DNA from: Oscillospiraceae bacterium
GTDB taxonomy: Bacteria > Bacillota > Clostridia > UMGS1810
Assembly: GCA_015068985.1 (NCBI GenBank)
Contig: SVJL01000012.1
Coordinates: 1 to 33,858, forward strand
Direction of reading: 5' to 3'
DNA length: 33,858 nucleotides
Part shown: positions 1-9,044 of the stretch, one piece after another
Layout: every line of letters starts with the position of its first letter
Numbering within the stretch: the stretch's first letter is position 1
Program-made: the position numbers and the translations under genes
The notes under the pieces: generated by a model
What the model was told of the DNA's origin: nothing
Database searches by the model: none
Seen by the model: only the letters and a program-made list of their open reading frames with translations

Positions 1-1090
1 GGATACAGGTCGCCCAAGGAGTAACCGCCATATACTCTGTGCCCGAGCCGCATCCCGATATTCTTTTGTAGATGCAGGGGCCACCGGTGAGGTCAATCAT
101 ATAGTGATAGAAGGTGAAAGGTTTGCCCTCTTCCTTGCGTTTGAGCATAAGCTCAGCAAGCTTTTCGTATTGTTCAAAAATTATGGGCATATCATCGGCT
201 GTAAGCTCCGATTCATCACCCGGTGCACACACAACCGGCTCCATGCTCAGCTCAGTGAAGCCAAGCTCAAGCATCTTTTCGATATCTTTCAAAAAGTCGG
301 GGTTAGCATGGGTAAATGTGCCTCTCATATAGTAATTTTTGCCGCCCCTTGCTTCCACAAACTTCTGAAACTTGGGCACAATCTGTTCCCAGCTTCCGTT
401 TCCGGCATAGTCTACACGGTAGCGGTCGTGAATCTCTTTTCTTCCATCCAAGCTGAGCACAACATTGCTCATTTCACGGTTGGAAAATTCGATAACCTCG
501 TCATCGACCAAAATACCGTTGGTTGTGAGAGTAAAACGAAAATTTTTGCCTTTTTCTTTTTCGATTGAGCGGGCATATTCAACAAGTTTTTTAACAACGT
601 CCCAGTTCATAAGAGGTTCGCCGCCAAAAAAATCTACCTCAAGATTTTTTCTTGTGCCCGAATTTTCAACAAGAAAATCAAGGGCACGCTTGCCGGTTTC
701 AAAGCTCATTATCTGGCGGTCACCATTATATTTGCCCTGACTTGCAAAGCAATAGGCACAGTTCAGGTTGCAGGTGTGGGCAACGTGCAGGCAAAGAGCC
801 TTAACAACACCCGATGTTTTTTCTTTCAAAACGCCTGCCATCGGCTCGAAGGTGTCGGGTGCAAAGAGAGTGCCATCGGCCTTCAGCTCTGCAATCTGGT
901 CATAACATTCTTCAATTTCTTTCTTTTCAACATCCGGATATTTCTCCGATGTCTGTTTTATGATTTTATCGCGGCTTTCCGATTCAAACATTGCAATTAT
1001 GTCGTAAGCAATGTCGTCCACAATGTGAACTCCGCCTGAGCACACGTCAAGCACAATATTGTAGCCGCCGAGTTTATATTGATGTATCAT
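1..1090 (-). CDS. scfB: Radical SAM SCIFF (thioether) peptide maturase, 3' end truncated by window edge
   Basis: Reverse-strand translation starts MIHQYKLGGYNIVLDVCSGGVHIVDDIAYDII... and contains HTCNLNCAYCFASQGKY (CxxxCxxC radical SAM motif), FFGGEPLMNW and GGYSLGDLYP at the edge; a SCIFF precursor lies just upstream. Plus-strand ORFs here are antisense shadows. Confidence 0.93.
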   Translation of the reverse strand, partial: MIHQYKLGGYNIVLDVCSGGVHIVDDIAYDIIAMFESESRDKIIKQTSEKYPDVEKKEIEECYDQIAELKADGTLFAPDTFEPMAGVLKEKTSGVVKALCLHVAHTCNLNCAYCFASQGKYNGDRQIMSFETGKRALDFLVENSGTRKNLEVDFFGGEPLMNWDVVKKLVEYARSIEKEKGKNFRFTLTTNGILVDDEVIEFSNREMSNVVLSLDGRKEIHDRYRVDYAGNGSWEQIVPKFQKFVEARGGKNYYMRGTFTHANPDFLKDIEKMLELGFTELSMEPVVCAPGDESELTADDMPIIFEQYEKLAELMLKRKEEGKPFTFYHYMIDLTGGPCIYKRISGCGSGTEYMAVTPWATCI

Positions 1091-1121
1091 TTGTATCACC
1101 TAAAAGATTATAATTTTTTGT

Positions 1122-1392
1122 CATTGAAGTATTATCCAAACAATTTAATAAATGTATATTTGTAGCCAATCATCTGCTTTTGCACGTATTTGCTTATCGG
1201 TTTTAAAAATCAAATTTTTTACAGAAAATCAATGCAAAATCAGTTCCCGCTTCATTGCATTGATTTAAAAAATGCCGACGGCTAAGTGCCGGAGTCATTT
1301 TTGTTCGGTAAAAAATGCAGATTTTTAAAATGCCAAAGGCAAGATAAGCACGAAAGTAAAAAAGCAGTTGATTGGAGCATAATACTTCAATG
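1122..1392. repeat. Nested inverted-repeat element, copy 1 (outer arms 1122-1135/1379-1392; inner core 1191-1350)
   Basis: CATTGAAGTATTAT (1122-1135) is the exact inverse of ATAATACTTCAATG (1379-1392); TGCTTATC...GATAAGCA bounds the core 1191-1350; AAATCAATGCAA/TTGCATTGATTT at 1226-1237/1255-1266. The core is an inverted homologue of 15881-16046. Confidence 0.8.
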
Positions 1393-1405
1393 TCCAAACA
1401 ATGAA

Positions 1406-1438
1406 AAAGGCTGTCGCACCGGTTTGTGCGACGGCCTC
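1406..1438 (-). terminator. Intrinsic terminator downstream of the SCIFF gene
   Basis: Minus-strand GGCCGTCGCACAAACCGGTGCGACAGCCTTTTTC: GC-rich stem followed by T-tract. Confidence 0.8.
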
Positions 1439-1451
1439 ATCAGTTTAACAA

Positions 1452-1601
1452 TTATTTGCTTTCTTTTTTCTCGCACTGCTGATTAGCAATACCGCAGCTT
1501 GTTTTGCAAGCAGACTGACAAGAAGTCTGGCATTCGCCACAGCCACCGTTTTTAGCACTGTTGCACAGGTTACGAGTTTTGATAGTTTTAATGTGTTTCA
1601 T
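1452..1601 (-). CDS. scfA: SCIFF-type ranthipeptide precursor (49 aa)
   Basis: Translation MKHIKTIKTRNLCNSAKNGGCGECQTSCQSACKTSCGIANQQCEKKESK*; matches the known SCIFF signature GCGECQTSCQSACKTSC; RBS TTTTGGAGG upstream; adjacent to the radical SAM maturase. Confidence 0.95.
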   Translation of the reverse strand: MKHIKTIKTRNLCNSAKNGGCGECQTSCQSACKTSCGIANQQCEKKESK

Positions 1602-1840
1602 CACGATAACCTCCAAAAATATTGTTATTATTAATATTAGTCTTACTATAATATACCACCTTTTCAGGGTAAAGTCAAGAGCGAATAAAGGGATATGAAA
1701 ATTTTTGCTTTTTGAATATATTTTGTTTCAAAACGGGAAAATGTGGGCATAATCCGTCAAAAAGGCGAAATTTCATTGATAAAATCTGCATTTTAATTTA
1801 CCATATATAATGTAAGCTTTACTGTTAAAGGGGTGAACAG

Positions 1841-2695
1841 GTGACAATGACAATAGAAATATCCGGAAGTATTCAAGAAAATTCTGATATTGTGGTTTCA
1901 CACAAAAAAACAGGAGATTCATATATTGACGTGCCTCATATGCACAGCCAGTACGAAATTTATTATAACATTCACGGGGCAAAGTGCTTTATGTGTGAAG
2001 GCAGAGTGTATGCCTGCAACAGCCACAACCTGATAATCGTGCCCAAGATTTATGCTCACAAGGTGTTTGTGGAAAAGGGAGCAGAGTATGAAAGATGCAT
2101 AATAAGCGTTGATGAATCGGTTATTGATATGCTGTCTATGCTGTGTCAGTCGGACGAATGCTTTTCGTGGCTTACAGATGTTAACCTTTCAAACGTTGGA
2201 GTCACCAAGCTTTCCGAGAGTGAAAACAATGTTTTTGTGTCTCTTGTCGAAAAATATACCCATATTGACGAATCGAACGACAAGCTTCTCAGCCTCGCTT
2301 GCTTCATAAAAATTCTTGCTTTCTTAAAAAAATGCTTTGACTCCCCCCAAAGCGTCAAAACCGCAGATATGGAAGCCCTCACGGCTGCCGAGCGCGCCAT
2401 TGTGCTAATAGAGCAAAAATTCAAAACAATCACCGTAACAGACGTGTGCAGAGGGTTGTATTTCAGTGAAGACCACCTCAACAGGATTTTTAAGGCAGAG
2501 ACAGGCATGACCGTTAAGCAATATATAACCGTCAGAAAGCTCACAGAAGCAAAAAAATATCTTTATCTGGGTAAGTCGGCAAAAGAAGCCTGCTTTTTGT
2601 CGGGGTTCAGAGATTATTCCAATTTCAGACGCACGTTCAAAAATTATGAAGGGTATAACCCCGGCAATCTGGAAGAACTGACAAGTCCCATATAG
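1841..2695 (+). CDS. AraC family transcriptional regulator
   Basis: C-terminal HTH (VTDVCRGLYFSEDHLNRIFKAETGMTVKQYITVRKLTEAKKYL...GFRDYSNFRRTFKNYEGYNP); N-terminal cupin-like sensor; RBS AGGGGTG; start GTG 1841 or ATG 1847. Confidence 0.93.
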   Translation: MTMTIEISGSIQENSDIVVSHKKTGDSYIDVPHMHSQYEIYYNIHGAKCFMCEGRVYACNSHNLIIVPKIYAHKVFVEKGAEYERCIISVDESVIDMLSMLCQSDECFSWLTDVNLSNVGVTKLSESENNVFVSLVEKYTHIDESNDKLLSLACFIKILAFLKKCFDSPQSVKTADMEALTAAERAIVLIEQKFKTITVTDVCRGLYFSEDHLNRIFKAETGMTVKQYITVRKLTEAKKYLYLGKSAKEACFLSGFRDYSNFRRTFKNYEGYNPGNLEELTSPI

Positions 2696-2706
2696 AGGAG
2701 TGCATA

Positions 2707-4737
2707 ATGAATATTAATTATAAAAATCTTACATTTAATATAGCAAACAACAAGATTTATCTTTCAAAGCTCGGTAGTTTTTGCAACCTGAGCGACTCCG
2801 GCTTTCTGGAAATACAGATTGCCGGCGAGAATAAGGCATCTCACGAGGGAATAAAAATGACAAATTCCTCCGAGGTCAAACGCCTGTCGTATGTGTCCCA
2901 CTCTCAAAGGGGCAATACGCTCACAATAACACAGCAATCTGACCTTGTGAAAGCAACAACTTTTTTTGAAACCTATAGCGATACTAATGCTGTGAGAATA
3001 CATACCGACGTTACCAACATATCAGAATCAGACATAATCATTGAAGACATTTCCGCCGCTGTTATCGGCGGTTTGTCGCCTCAGGGAATATCTGATGCCG
3101 AAAATGTGTATATAACAGAGTTTGTGCAAAGTCATCACGCAGAGTGCCAGCCACGCCGTCATTCCTTTAAGGACCTGGGATTCGTAAGCGACAGTGGGCA
3201 AAGGCCTTCGCAAAAAAGAATATCATTTGCAAATGTTGGCAGTTGGTCCACCAAAGAAAGGCTCCCTCAGGCAATAATAGAAAACCAAAACGGATTTATG
3301 ATGTTTCAGATAGAGTCGTCATCTTCCTGGTATTACGAAATTTCCGACCGCGGTGAAGACATATATCTTTACATGGGCGGTGCAAACACAACCTTTGGCT
3401 CCTGGTGCAAAAAGCTAAAGGTCGGCGAAAGCTATGTTACTCCGAATGTGGCAATTGCAGAGGGCGAAAGCCTGAATGATGTGATAGCTCATATGACACA
3501 CTACAGAAGACACATTTCGGGTTTGTCACCTGCCGACCGTGGCCTCCCGTCAATATATAATGAATATATGCACCTTTCGTGGGACAGCCCCTCGGAAGAT
3601 ATCACTGCAAAGGTTGCTCCGGCAGTTGCCGATATGGGCGTTGAATATTACGTTATCGACTGCGGCTGGCACGACGAAGAGCCCGGCAATGTTATTTATC
3701 ATTATGTGGGACAATGGAAAGAAAGCAAAACCCGCTTTCCCAACGGTCTCAGAGCAACAACAGACTATATCCGCTCTCTCGGAATGAAAGCCGGACTATG
3801 GATAGAACCTGAAATTGTGGGCGTAAAGTGCGAAAAAATGCTGTCATTTTATGACGACGATTGTTTCTTTCAGAGATATGGCAAACGTGTTTCGGTTCAC
3901 GACAGATATTTTCTTGATTATCGAAACCCCAAGGTTACGTCATATATGACCGAAACCATCAGACGAATGGTAGAGGATTACGGAGCCGACTACATAAAAT
4001 TTGACTACAATCAGGACTCAGGTGTGGGCACCGACCTTAACTGCTCATCACCGGGCGAGGGGTTGGAGCTTTGCAATCGGGCATTTTTTGGCTGGGTTGA
4101 AAATATGAAAAACCGTTTTCCTGATGTTATTTTTGAGGGGTGTGCTTCGGGCGGAATGAGAATGGACTACAAATCCCTTTCGATTTTCTCTCTTATGTCC
4201 ACCTCCGACCAGACAGATTACCTCAAATACCCTTGCATTGCAGCCAACATTCTTTCTGCTGTTTTACCCGAGCAGGCGGCAGTGTGGAGCTATCCGGTAG
4301 CGTGGCTCAAAGAAGAAAACATAAGCGAAAACTGCACTGCCATGAATATGATAAACAGTTTTCTTGGCAGAATTCATCTGGCAAGCCATATTGATTGGAT
4401 GAATGAAGCAAACAAAAAGCTTGTGGCAGACGGAGTGAAATATTATAAAAAGCTTTCTGCCATAAAAGGCGAGGCAGTGCCATATCTGCCAATGGGATTT
4501 TCGCTCTTCGGGCAAAAAATTGCGGCATCGGGCATCAGGCACGAAAACAAGGTTTATCTGGCAGTGTGGAATCTTGCCGACGAAACAAAAACAAAAATAG
4601 AGCTCGATGAAGAGATTGCCGGTGCGGAGATTGTGTATCCAAATCCTGCCAAGGCAAAAGTGAAGTTTGAATCAAAAGAGCTTTTCGTCAATTTTGAATC
4701 TGAAAAAAGTGCAGTGTTTATAGAAATAACTTTTTAA
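2707..4737 (+). CDS. Alpha-galactosidase, GH36 family
   Basis: YYVIDCGWHDEEPG, DYIKFDYNQD and FEGCASGGMRMDYKSLSIF...SDQTDYLKYP motifs typical of GH36; 11 bp after the AraC gene. Confidence 0.93.
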   Translation: MNINYKNLTFNIANNKIYLSKLGSFCNLSDSGFLEIQIAGENKASHEGIKMTNSSEVKRLSYVSHSQRGNTLTITQQSDLVKATTFFETYSDTNAVRIHTDVTNISESDIIIEDISAAVIGGLSPQGISDAENVYITEFVQSHHAECQPRRHSFKDLGFVSDSGQRPSQKRISFANVGSWSTKERLPQAIIENQNGFMMFQIESSSSWYYEISDRGEDIYLYMGGANTTFGSWCKKLKVGESYVTPNVAIAEGESLNDVIAHMTHYRRHISGLSPADRGLPSIYNEYMHLSWDSPSEDITAKVAPAVADMGVEYYVIDCGWHDEEPGNVIYHYVGQWKESKTRFPNGLRATTDYIRSLGMKAGLWIEPEIVGVKCEKMLSFYDDDCFFQRYGKRVSVHDRYFLDYRNPKVTSYMTETIRRMVEDYGADYIKFDYNQDSGVGTDLNCSSPGEGLELCNRAFFGWVENMKNRFPDVIFEGCASGGMRMDYKSLSIFSLMSTSDQTDYLKYPCIAANILSAVLPEQAAVWSYPVAWLKEENISENCTAMNMINSFLGRIHLASHIDWMNEANKKLVADGVKYYKKLSAIKGEAVPYLPMGFSLFGQKIAASGIRHENKVYLAVWNLADETKTKIELDEEIAGAEIVYPNPAKAKVKFESKELFVNFESEKSAVFIEITF

Positions 4738-4751
4738 AGGAGCGTGGAAAT

Positions 4752-7700
4752 ATGAAATTAAACACAAAAAAACAAACGCTGCTGTGCGTTGTGCTGGCTC
4801 TTGTGATGATTTTTCAGTGTGCAGGCACGCTTGCCGCATGGGACGGCTACATCGAACCCGATGACGACATAGTCACCCATCTTGTCAACATGGACAATGC
4901 ATCCTCGGTGCTTGCATTTTCTCCGGCAGGTGTTCCGTCATCTGAGATTACTCACGGGCACCAGTATTCCATTTTCTGGGACTATGACGCAGTAGCGGAG
5001 AATCAGCTGATGCTCAGAGTTGCAGAGGGAGCAGACATTGACTGGAGCAAAATTACCACCTTTGAAACGTGGATATATTCCGAAAAAGCATATGGCAACA
5101 GCTTTTTTGTGGGGCTTCAGTGTCCGTCGGTTAACGGCACAGCTTCCTATTACCGCAAAACAATCACTGTTGACTGGACAGGCTGGAAGCGTCTGAGCTT
5201 TCCCATTGCCAATTTCGACATTTACGGGTATCCCTCGCTGGAAAAGGTGCAATATCTTTTTTATCAGCCATATGGCTGGAACAATTATGTTGATCCCGAC
5301 TGCGAGCTCTACATAGGTGAGATAAGCGTTACTCAGGCCGGCAAAACAGGCAACGCCACCTCACTTTGGGACACCGAAACACGAGAGGCAGCAATGGAGC
5401 TTGCAAAAACTGGCGTGTGCATCTATAAAGACTCTTCAAACGCACTTGTGAAAAATGAGGTTAAAGCTCTTTCATCTGCAAACGAAGGGCTCACTGCCAT
5501 TATGAAAGATGATTCACTCTATGCTCCGTCGGCATTTTTTGATGAACATCTTGGCATGACAGTTACCGATAACGGCAATAGCTACACTGTTTCCTACGGC
5601 GGAAAAACCATAAAAGGCACCTACGGAAGTCCGGAGGCAATTGTTGGAACAGAATCAATCACTCTTACTGCATCACCCATAAAGCTTGATTCTGTTGCCT
5701 ACTTCCCTGCAGGAGAATTTGCCGCAGCTCTCGGGCTTTATGCAGCCGGCCGCGGTGGACTTTGTGTGATTGGCAAAGACAAAGCTATCACAGCTATTGC
5801 AGACAACGAAACCTATTCGCAATACATTTCTTATCGCACAACATATCAATATCTGGACTCTTCAAACGTTACCGAAGAAGATTTTATTGCAGCACGTGAC
5901 AGATGGATATATAACCTTGTTGGCGACGATAATCTAAACATCGAAAATGAACATATTGCATCACAGATAGCAGCCAGAGACAAAGCCGGCAAGGATGCCT
6001 GGGCTCTACTCAACAAAAGCGAAGACGCCGTTGAGCTGTTTCAAAACAAACCAATGACCGCAACAACCGAAATGGCATCGGCATACGGCAAAATTGAAAG
6101 TATGGCACTTGCCTGGGGCACAAAAGGCACAAGTCTTTACCACAACGAAGAAATCATTCCCGACATTCTCTATGCTCTTGAGTGGATGTATCAGAACCGT
6201 TACGGGCAAAACGAAATTGACGGAAAACCGTGGCACAGCTTAAATGACGGTTGGTACTACTGGCAGATAAGCATTCCTCTCGACATTGTGAACACCCTGA
6301 TGATACTCCACGACCACGTGACAAGCGAGCAAATTTCAAACTATCTGGCACTTTTCAAGCACATGGTTCCAAAGCCGAGCGGAAGAGGTTCGGAGGGTTC
6401 AAACCTTCTTGATTCGTGCGAGGCTACAATCGGTGCCGGAATCTTAGAAAAAGACATTGAGAGAGTGAGAGTCGGCAGAGACTCTATGGATCTTTCTTTT
6501 GTGTATATAGAAGACAAGAGCGTTTCCAACGGAGAGGGCTTCTATAAAGACGGCTCATATGTGTATCACAACTATCACCCCTACAACACAGGCTACGGCC
6601 TTGGCGGTCATATGGCGTCTATGTGCCGCATACTTTCAAAGCTCAGCGGCACAAAATTTGAGCTTTGCTGTCCTCTTAAAGAAAATGCAGTAGACTGGTT
6701 GTTCAACGGCTTTGAGCCTCTTGTGTTCAACGGCGAGAACACCCGCATGACACAAGGCCGTCACGAATATGCAAGGGCAAACAGTGTTGTAAAGGTTGCG
6801 CTTTATCTTTTGGATATTATGACCGAAGAGGAAGCTGCCAGAGCAAAGTCGATGATAAAAAATCAGGTTCAGACCGATGAAAGTGTAAACTCCTACGAAC
6901 CCAACCTCGACTTGATTCTTCTTCCCAGATTTATCGACATAATGAACGATGAGAACGTTGTTCCCCGAAGCGACTACGAAATCAGCAAAGTGTTTTATAA
7001 TATGGACAGAGTTGTGCATCACCGAAAAGATTTTGGCGTTGGCGTGGCAATGTCATCGTCGAGAATATATAACTACGAATCTATTCCCGACAGCATTACC
7101 GACAACTCAACCGGTTGGTATCTCAGCGATGGTATGGTCTATATCTACAACAAAAACGATTTGCTGCAATACAACAGTGTTTACTGGGATTATGCCGACC
7201 CTTACCGCCGCCCCGGCACAACGGTTGACGATCAAAAAAGAGCAGAAGTTAACGTTGGCTACGGCAACGAATACTTAAGCAGTCAAGACTTTGTTGGCGG
7301 CGTCACCTTAAACGATACCTATTCTGTTGCATCAATGGCGCTTGAATCCTATCACAGTGAAAACGGCATAGGGGCGCCAAACAATGCTGCAGCTCCGCAG
7401 AATCCGCCACACAATAGCACTCTCGTTGCCAACAAATCATATTTCCTTTTCGACGATGAGGTTGTTTGCATCGGTGCAGGAGTCAACGCCAACGACGATG
7501 CAAACGTTATGACAATTGTTGAAAACCGAAAGCTAAACAACGTTGTTCAAAAATCGGAAACTCTGATTAAAGAATATACCGTTGCCGAGATTAGTGCCAG
7601 CGGCTACGAAACCGGCACTACCAACACCCCCGACAAAATGCTTGACGGCGACCTTACAACACGCTGGGCAGCCGAGGGCGAGTGTTGGGCAATACTCGAT

Positions 7701-8669
7701 TTTGGACAGAGCGTCGATATGGGATATGCAATGATATCATTTGCAAGCGGAACTGCCCGTCAGGCAATATTTGACCTTGAAACTTCAAATGACGGCGAAA
7801 ACTGGACTCTCGTCTTTTCGGGCAGAGCAAGCGGCACAACAAATCAGCCCGAAGGCTATGACCTTGGCGGCACAAAAGCAAGATACCTCAGATTCACAGG
7901 TCACGGAAACTCTGTGTCAAAATGGAACTCGGTTACAACACTTAGAGTATATCCCCCATCTGCCGACGGAAAAATGGTTGTGCCCACAACAAAAATGCTT
8001 GGCACAGAGGCAGTTACTGTCGGTGGCAGCATAAGGAATATTGAGTTTGATGATGTTGACCTTTCGGGAAGCAAATGGGTGCATCTTGAAAACACGGGCG
8101 GCTACTATTTCCCATCGGGAGGCAACATAAATGCCCGAAAGGCATCCAACAACGCCAGCTTCTTTGAAATGTGGTTTGACCACGGAGTTAATCCAAACCA
8201 AGAAAACTATGCATATGTTATTTTGCCAAACAAAACCGCAGACGAAACTGCCGAGTATTCAAACAATTCCGATGTTGAAATTCTCGTCAACACACCCAAG
8301 CTTCAGGTTGTGAGAGAAAAAACTCTCGGCATTTTGGCACTTGTATTCTGGGAGGCAGGGTCATATGGCGACATCAAAGTGACAAAGCCCATGATGCTCA
8401 TGATTGAAGAAAAAGACGGCAATTTAAACATTGCGGCATCAGACCCCACTCACAAGCTGACAGATGCAACCGTCACAATATCTAAAGCCTATGACGAAAT
8501 TGCATCGGACAGCACAGTTTTGATAAGCAAAACGGAAAAATCAACATCCATAAGATTCAACTTTGAAAACTCCGACGGAAAAACGATATGCGCTTCTCTC
8601 ACCGGAAGCCTGACGATTCCAAGTGAACCGGTGATAGAAAGTGCCAAAATCTTGACAGGTGATGATTAG
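4752..8669 (+). CDS. Secreted polysaccharide lyase family 8-like enzyme with N-terminal beta-sandwich, stalk-like and F5/8-type C-like domains
   Basis: Signal peptide MKLNTKKQTLLCVVLALVMIFQCAGTLAA; PL8-like segments WYYWQISIPLDIVNTLMIL, DGSYVYHNYHPYNTGYG, NSVYWDYADPYRRPGTTVD; discoidin-like TPDKMLDGDLTTRWAAEGECWAILDFGQ...ARYLRFTGHG. Frame ends at TAG 8667-8669. Confidence 0.88.
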   Translation: MKLNTKKQTLLCVVLALVMIFQCAGTLAAWDGYIEPDDDIVTHLVNMDNASSVLAFSPAGVPSSEITHGHQYSIFWDYDAVAENQLMLRVAEGADIDWSKITTFETWIYSEKAYGNSFFVGLQCPSVNGTASYYRKTITVDWTGWKRLSFPIANFDIYGYPSLEKVQYLFYQPYGWNNYVDPDCELYIGEISVTQAGKTGNATSLWDTETREAAMELAKTGVCIYKDSSNALVKNEVKALSSANEGLTAIMKDDSLYAPSAFFDEHLGMTVTDNGNSYTVSYGGKTIKGTYGSPEAIVGTESITLTASPIKLDSVAYFPAGEFAAALGLYAAGRGGLCVIGKDKAITAIADNETYSQYISYRTTYQYLDSSNVTEEDFIAARDRWIYNLVGDDNLNIENEHIASQIAARDKAGKDAWALLNKSEDAVELFQNKPMTATTEMASAYGKIESMALAWGTKGTSLYHNEEIIPDILYALEWMYQNRYGQNEIDGKPWHSLNDGWYYWQISIPLDIVNTLMILHDHVTSEQISNYLALFKHMVPKPSGRGSEGSNLLDSCEATIGAGILEKDIERVRVGRDSMDLSFVYIEDKSVSNGEGFYKDGSYVYHNYHPYNTGYGLGGHMASMCRILSKLSGTKFELCCPLKENAVDWLFNGFEPLVFNGENTRMTQGRHEYARANSVVKVALYLLDIMTEEEAARAKSMIKNQVQTDESVNSYEPNLDLILLPRFIDIMNDENVVPRSDYEISKVFYNMDRVVHHRKDFGVGVAMSSSRIYNYESIPDSITDNSTGWYLSDGMVYIYNKNDLLQYNSVYWDYADPYRRPGTTVDDQKRAEVNVGYGNEYLSSQDFVGGVTLNDTYSVASMALESYHSENGIGAPNNAAAPQNPPHNSTLVANKSYFLFDDEVVCIGAGVNANDDANVMTIVENRKLNNVVQKSETLIKEYTVAEISASGYETGTTNTPDKMLDGDLTTRWAAEGECWAILDFGQSVDMGYAMISFASGTARQAIFDLETSNDGENWTLVFSGRASGTTNQPEGYDLGGTKARYLRFTGHGNSVSKWNSVTTLRVYPPSADGKMVVPTTKMLGTEAVTVGGSIRNIEFDDVDLSGSKWVHLENTGGYYFPSGGNINARKASNNASFFEMWFDHGVNPNQENYAYVILPNKTADETAEYSNNSDVEILVNTPKLQVVREKTLGILALVFWEAGSYGDIKVTKPMMLMIEEKDGNLNIAASDPTHKLTDATVTISKAYDEIASDSTVLISKTEKSTSIRFNFENSDGKTICASLTGSLTIPSEPVIESAKILTGDD

Positions 8670-8936
8670 ATTACTCAGGCACCGGCCATATGCAATGCAG
8701 GAGATGTGGTAAGAGGGTGTCTGTCGGTTAGTCAGACAAACGGCTACGGATGCGAAGTGATTCTGGCGGTATATGCAGACGGAGAACTCACTCAGCTATC
8801 CCGACGGACTCTCGACCCCACCTTTGACGGAGTGTATGAGGTCTATGCCCAAACCGAGCGGCTCACAGTCGAAAAAGACGAGAGTTTGGCTAAGCTGATT
8901 ATCATAAACAGCTTTGAAGAAATGAAACCGTATTAA
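8670..8936 (+). pseudogene. C-terminal domain of the PL8-like protein, separated by an in-frame TAG
   Basis: Same reading frame continues after TAG 8667-8669 with no other stop to 8936: ITQAPAICNAGDVVRGCLSVSQTNGYGCEVILAVYADGELTQL...LIIINSFEEMKPY. The end resembles the C-terminus of the 9045-10469 protein (VMVWNGFGEIAPM). No RBS found at GTG 8706. Confidence 0.65.
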
Positions 8937-9044
8937 ATAACGAAAAGCAGGCTGAGCCTGCACCCATGACGCGAGCCAAATTTGATTATCATATGTTCTC
9001 GCGAATATTATATAATAAATTTTTTATGAAAGGGTTGTTAAAAA

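Noticed and set aside
104-1039. Plus-strand ORFs (154, 72, 91, 87 aa)
   Set aside because: Antisense to the radical SAM maturase, whose minus-strand translation is clearly the coding one.
1286-1486. Shared peptide FGKKCRFLKCQRQDKH in ORFs 1286-1486 (+) and 15706-15930 (-)
   Set aside because: Similarity comes from the DNA repeat; tails diverge, no RBS, and the second ORF overlaps the SLH gene antisense.
1705-1735. TTTTGAA-N10-TTCAAAA inverted repeat upstream of the AraC gene as an operator
   Set aside because: Short AT-rich arms that may arise by chance; not seen elsewhere in the window.
8660-8675. Pyrrolysine or other programmed TAG recoding
   Set aside because: No positive evidence (no pyl genes or recoding signal visible); nonsense mutation or sequence error is simpler.
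8706-8936. Independent small gene starting at GTG 8706
   Set aside because: Same frame as the PL8 gene, no convincing RBS, homologous to a C-terminal domain; better explained as the tail after an in-frame stop.
8937-9040. GCAGGCTGAGCCTGC hairpin and CGCGAG...CTCGCG inverted repeat as a terminator
   Set aside because: No T-tract follows; could be structural but not supported as a terminator.
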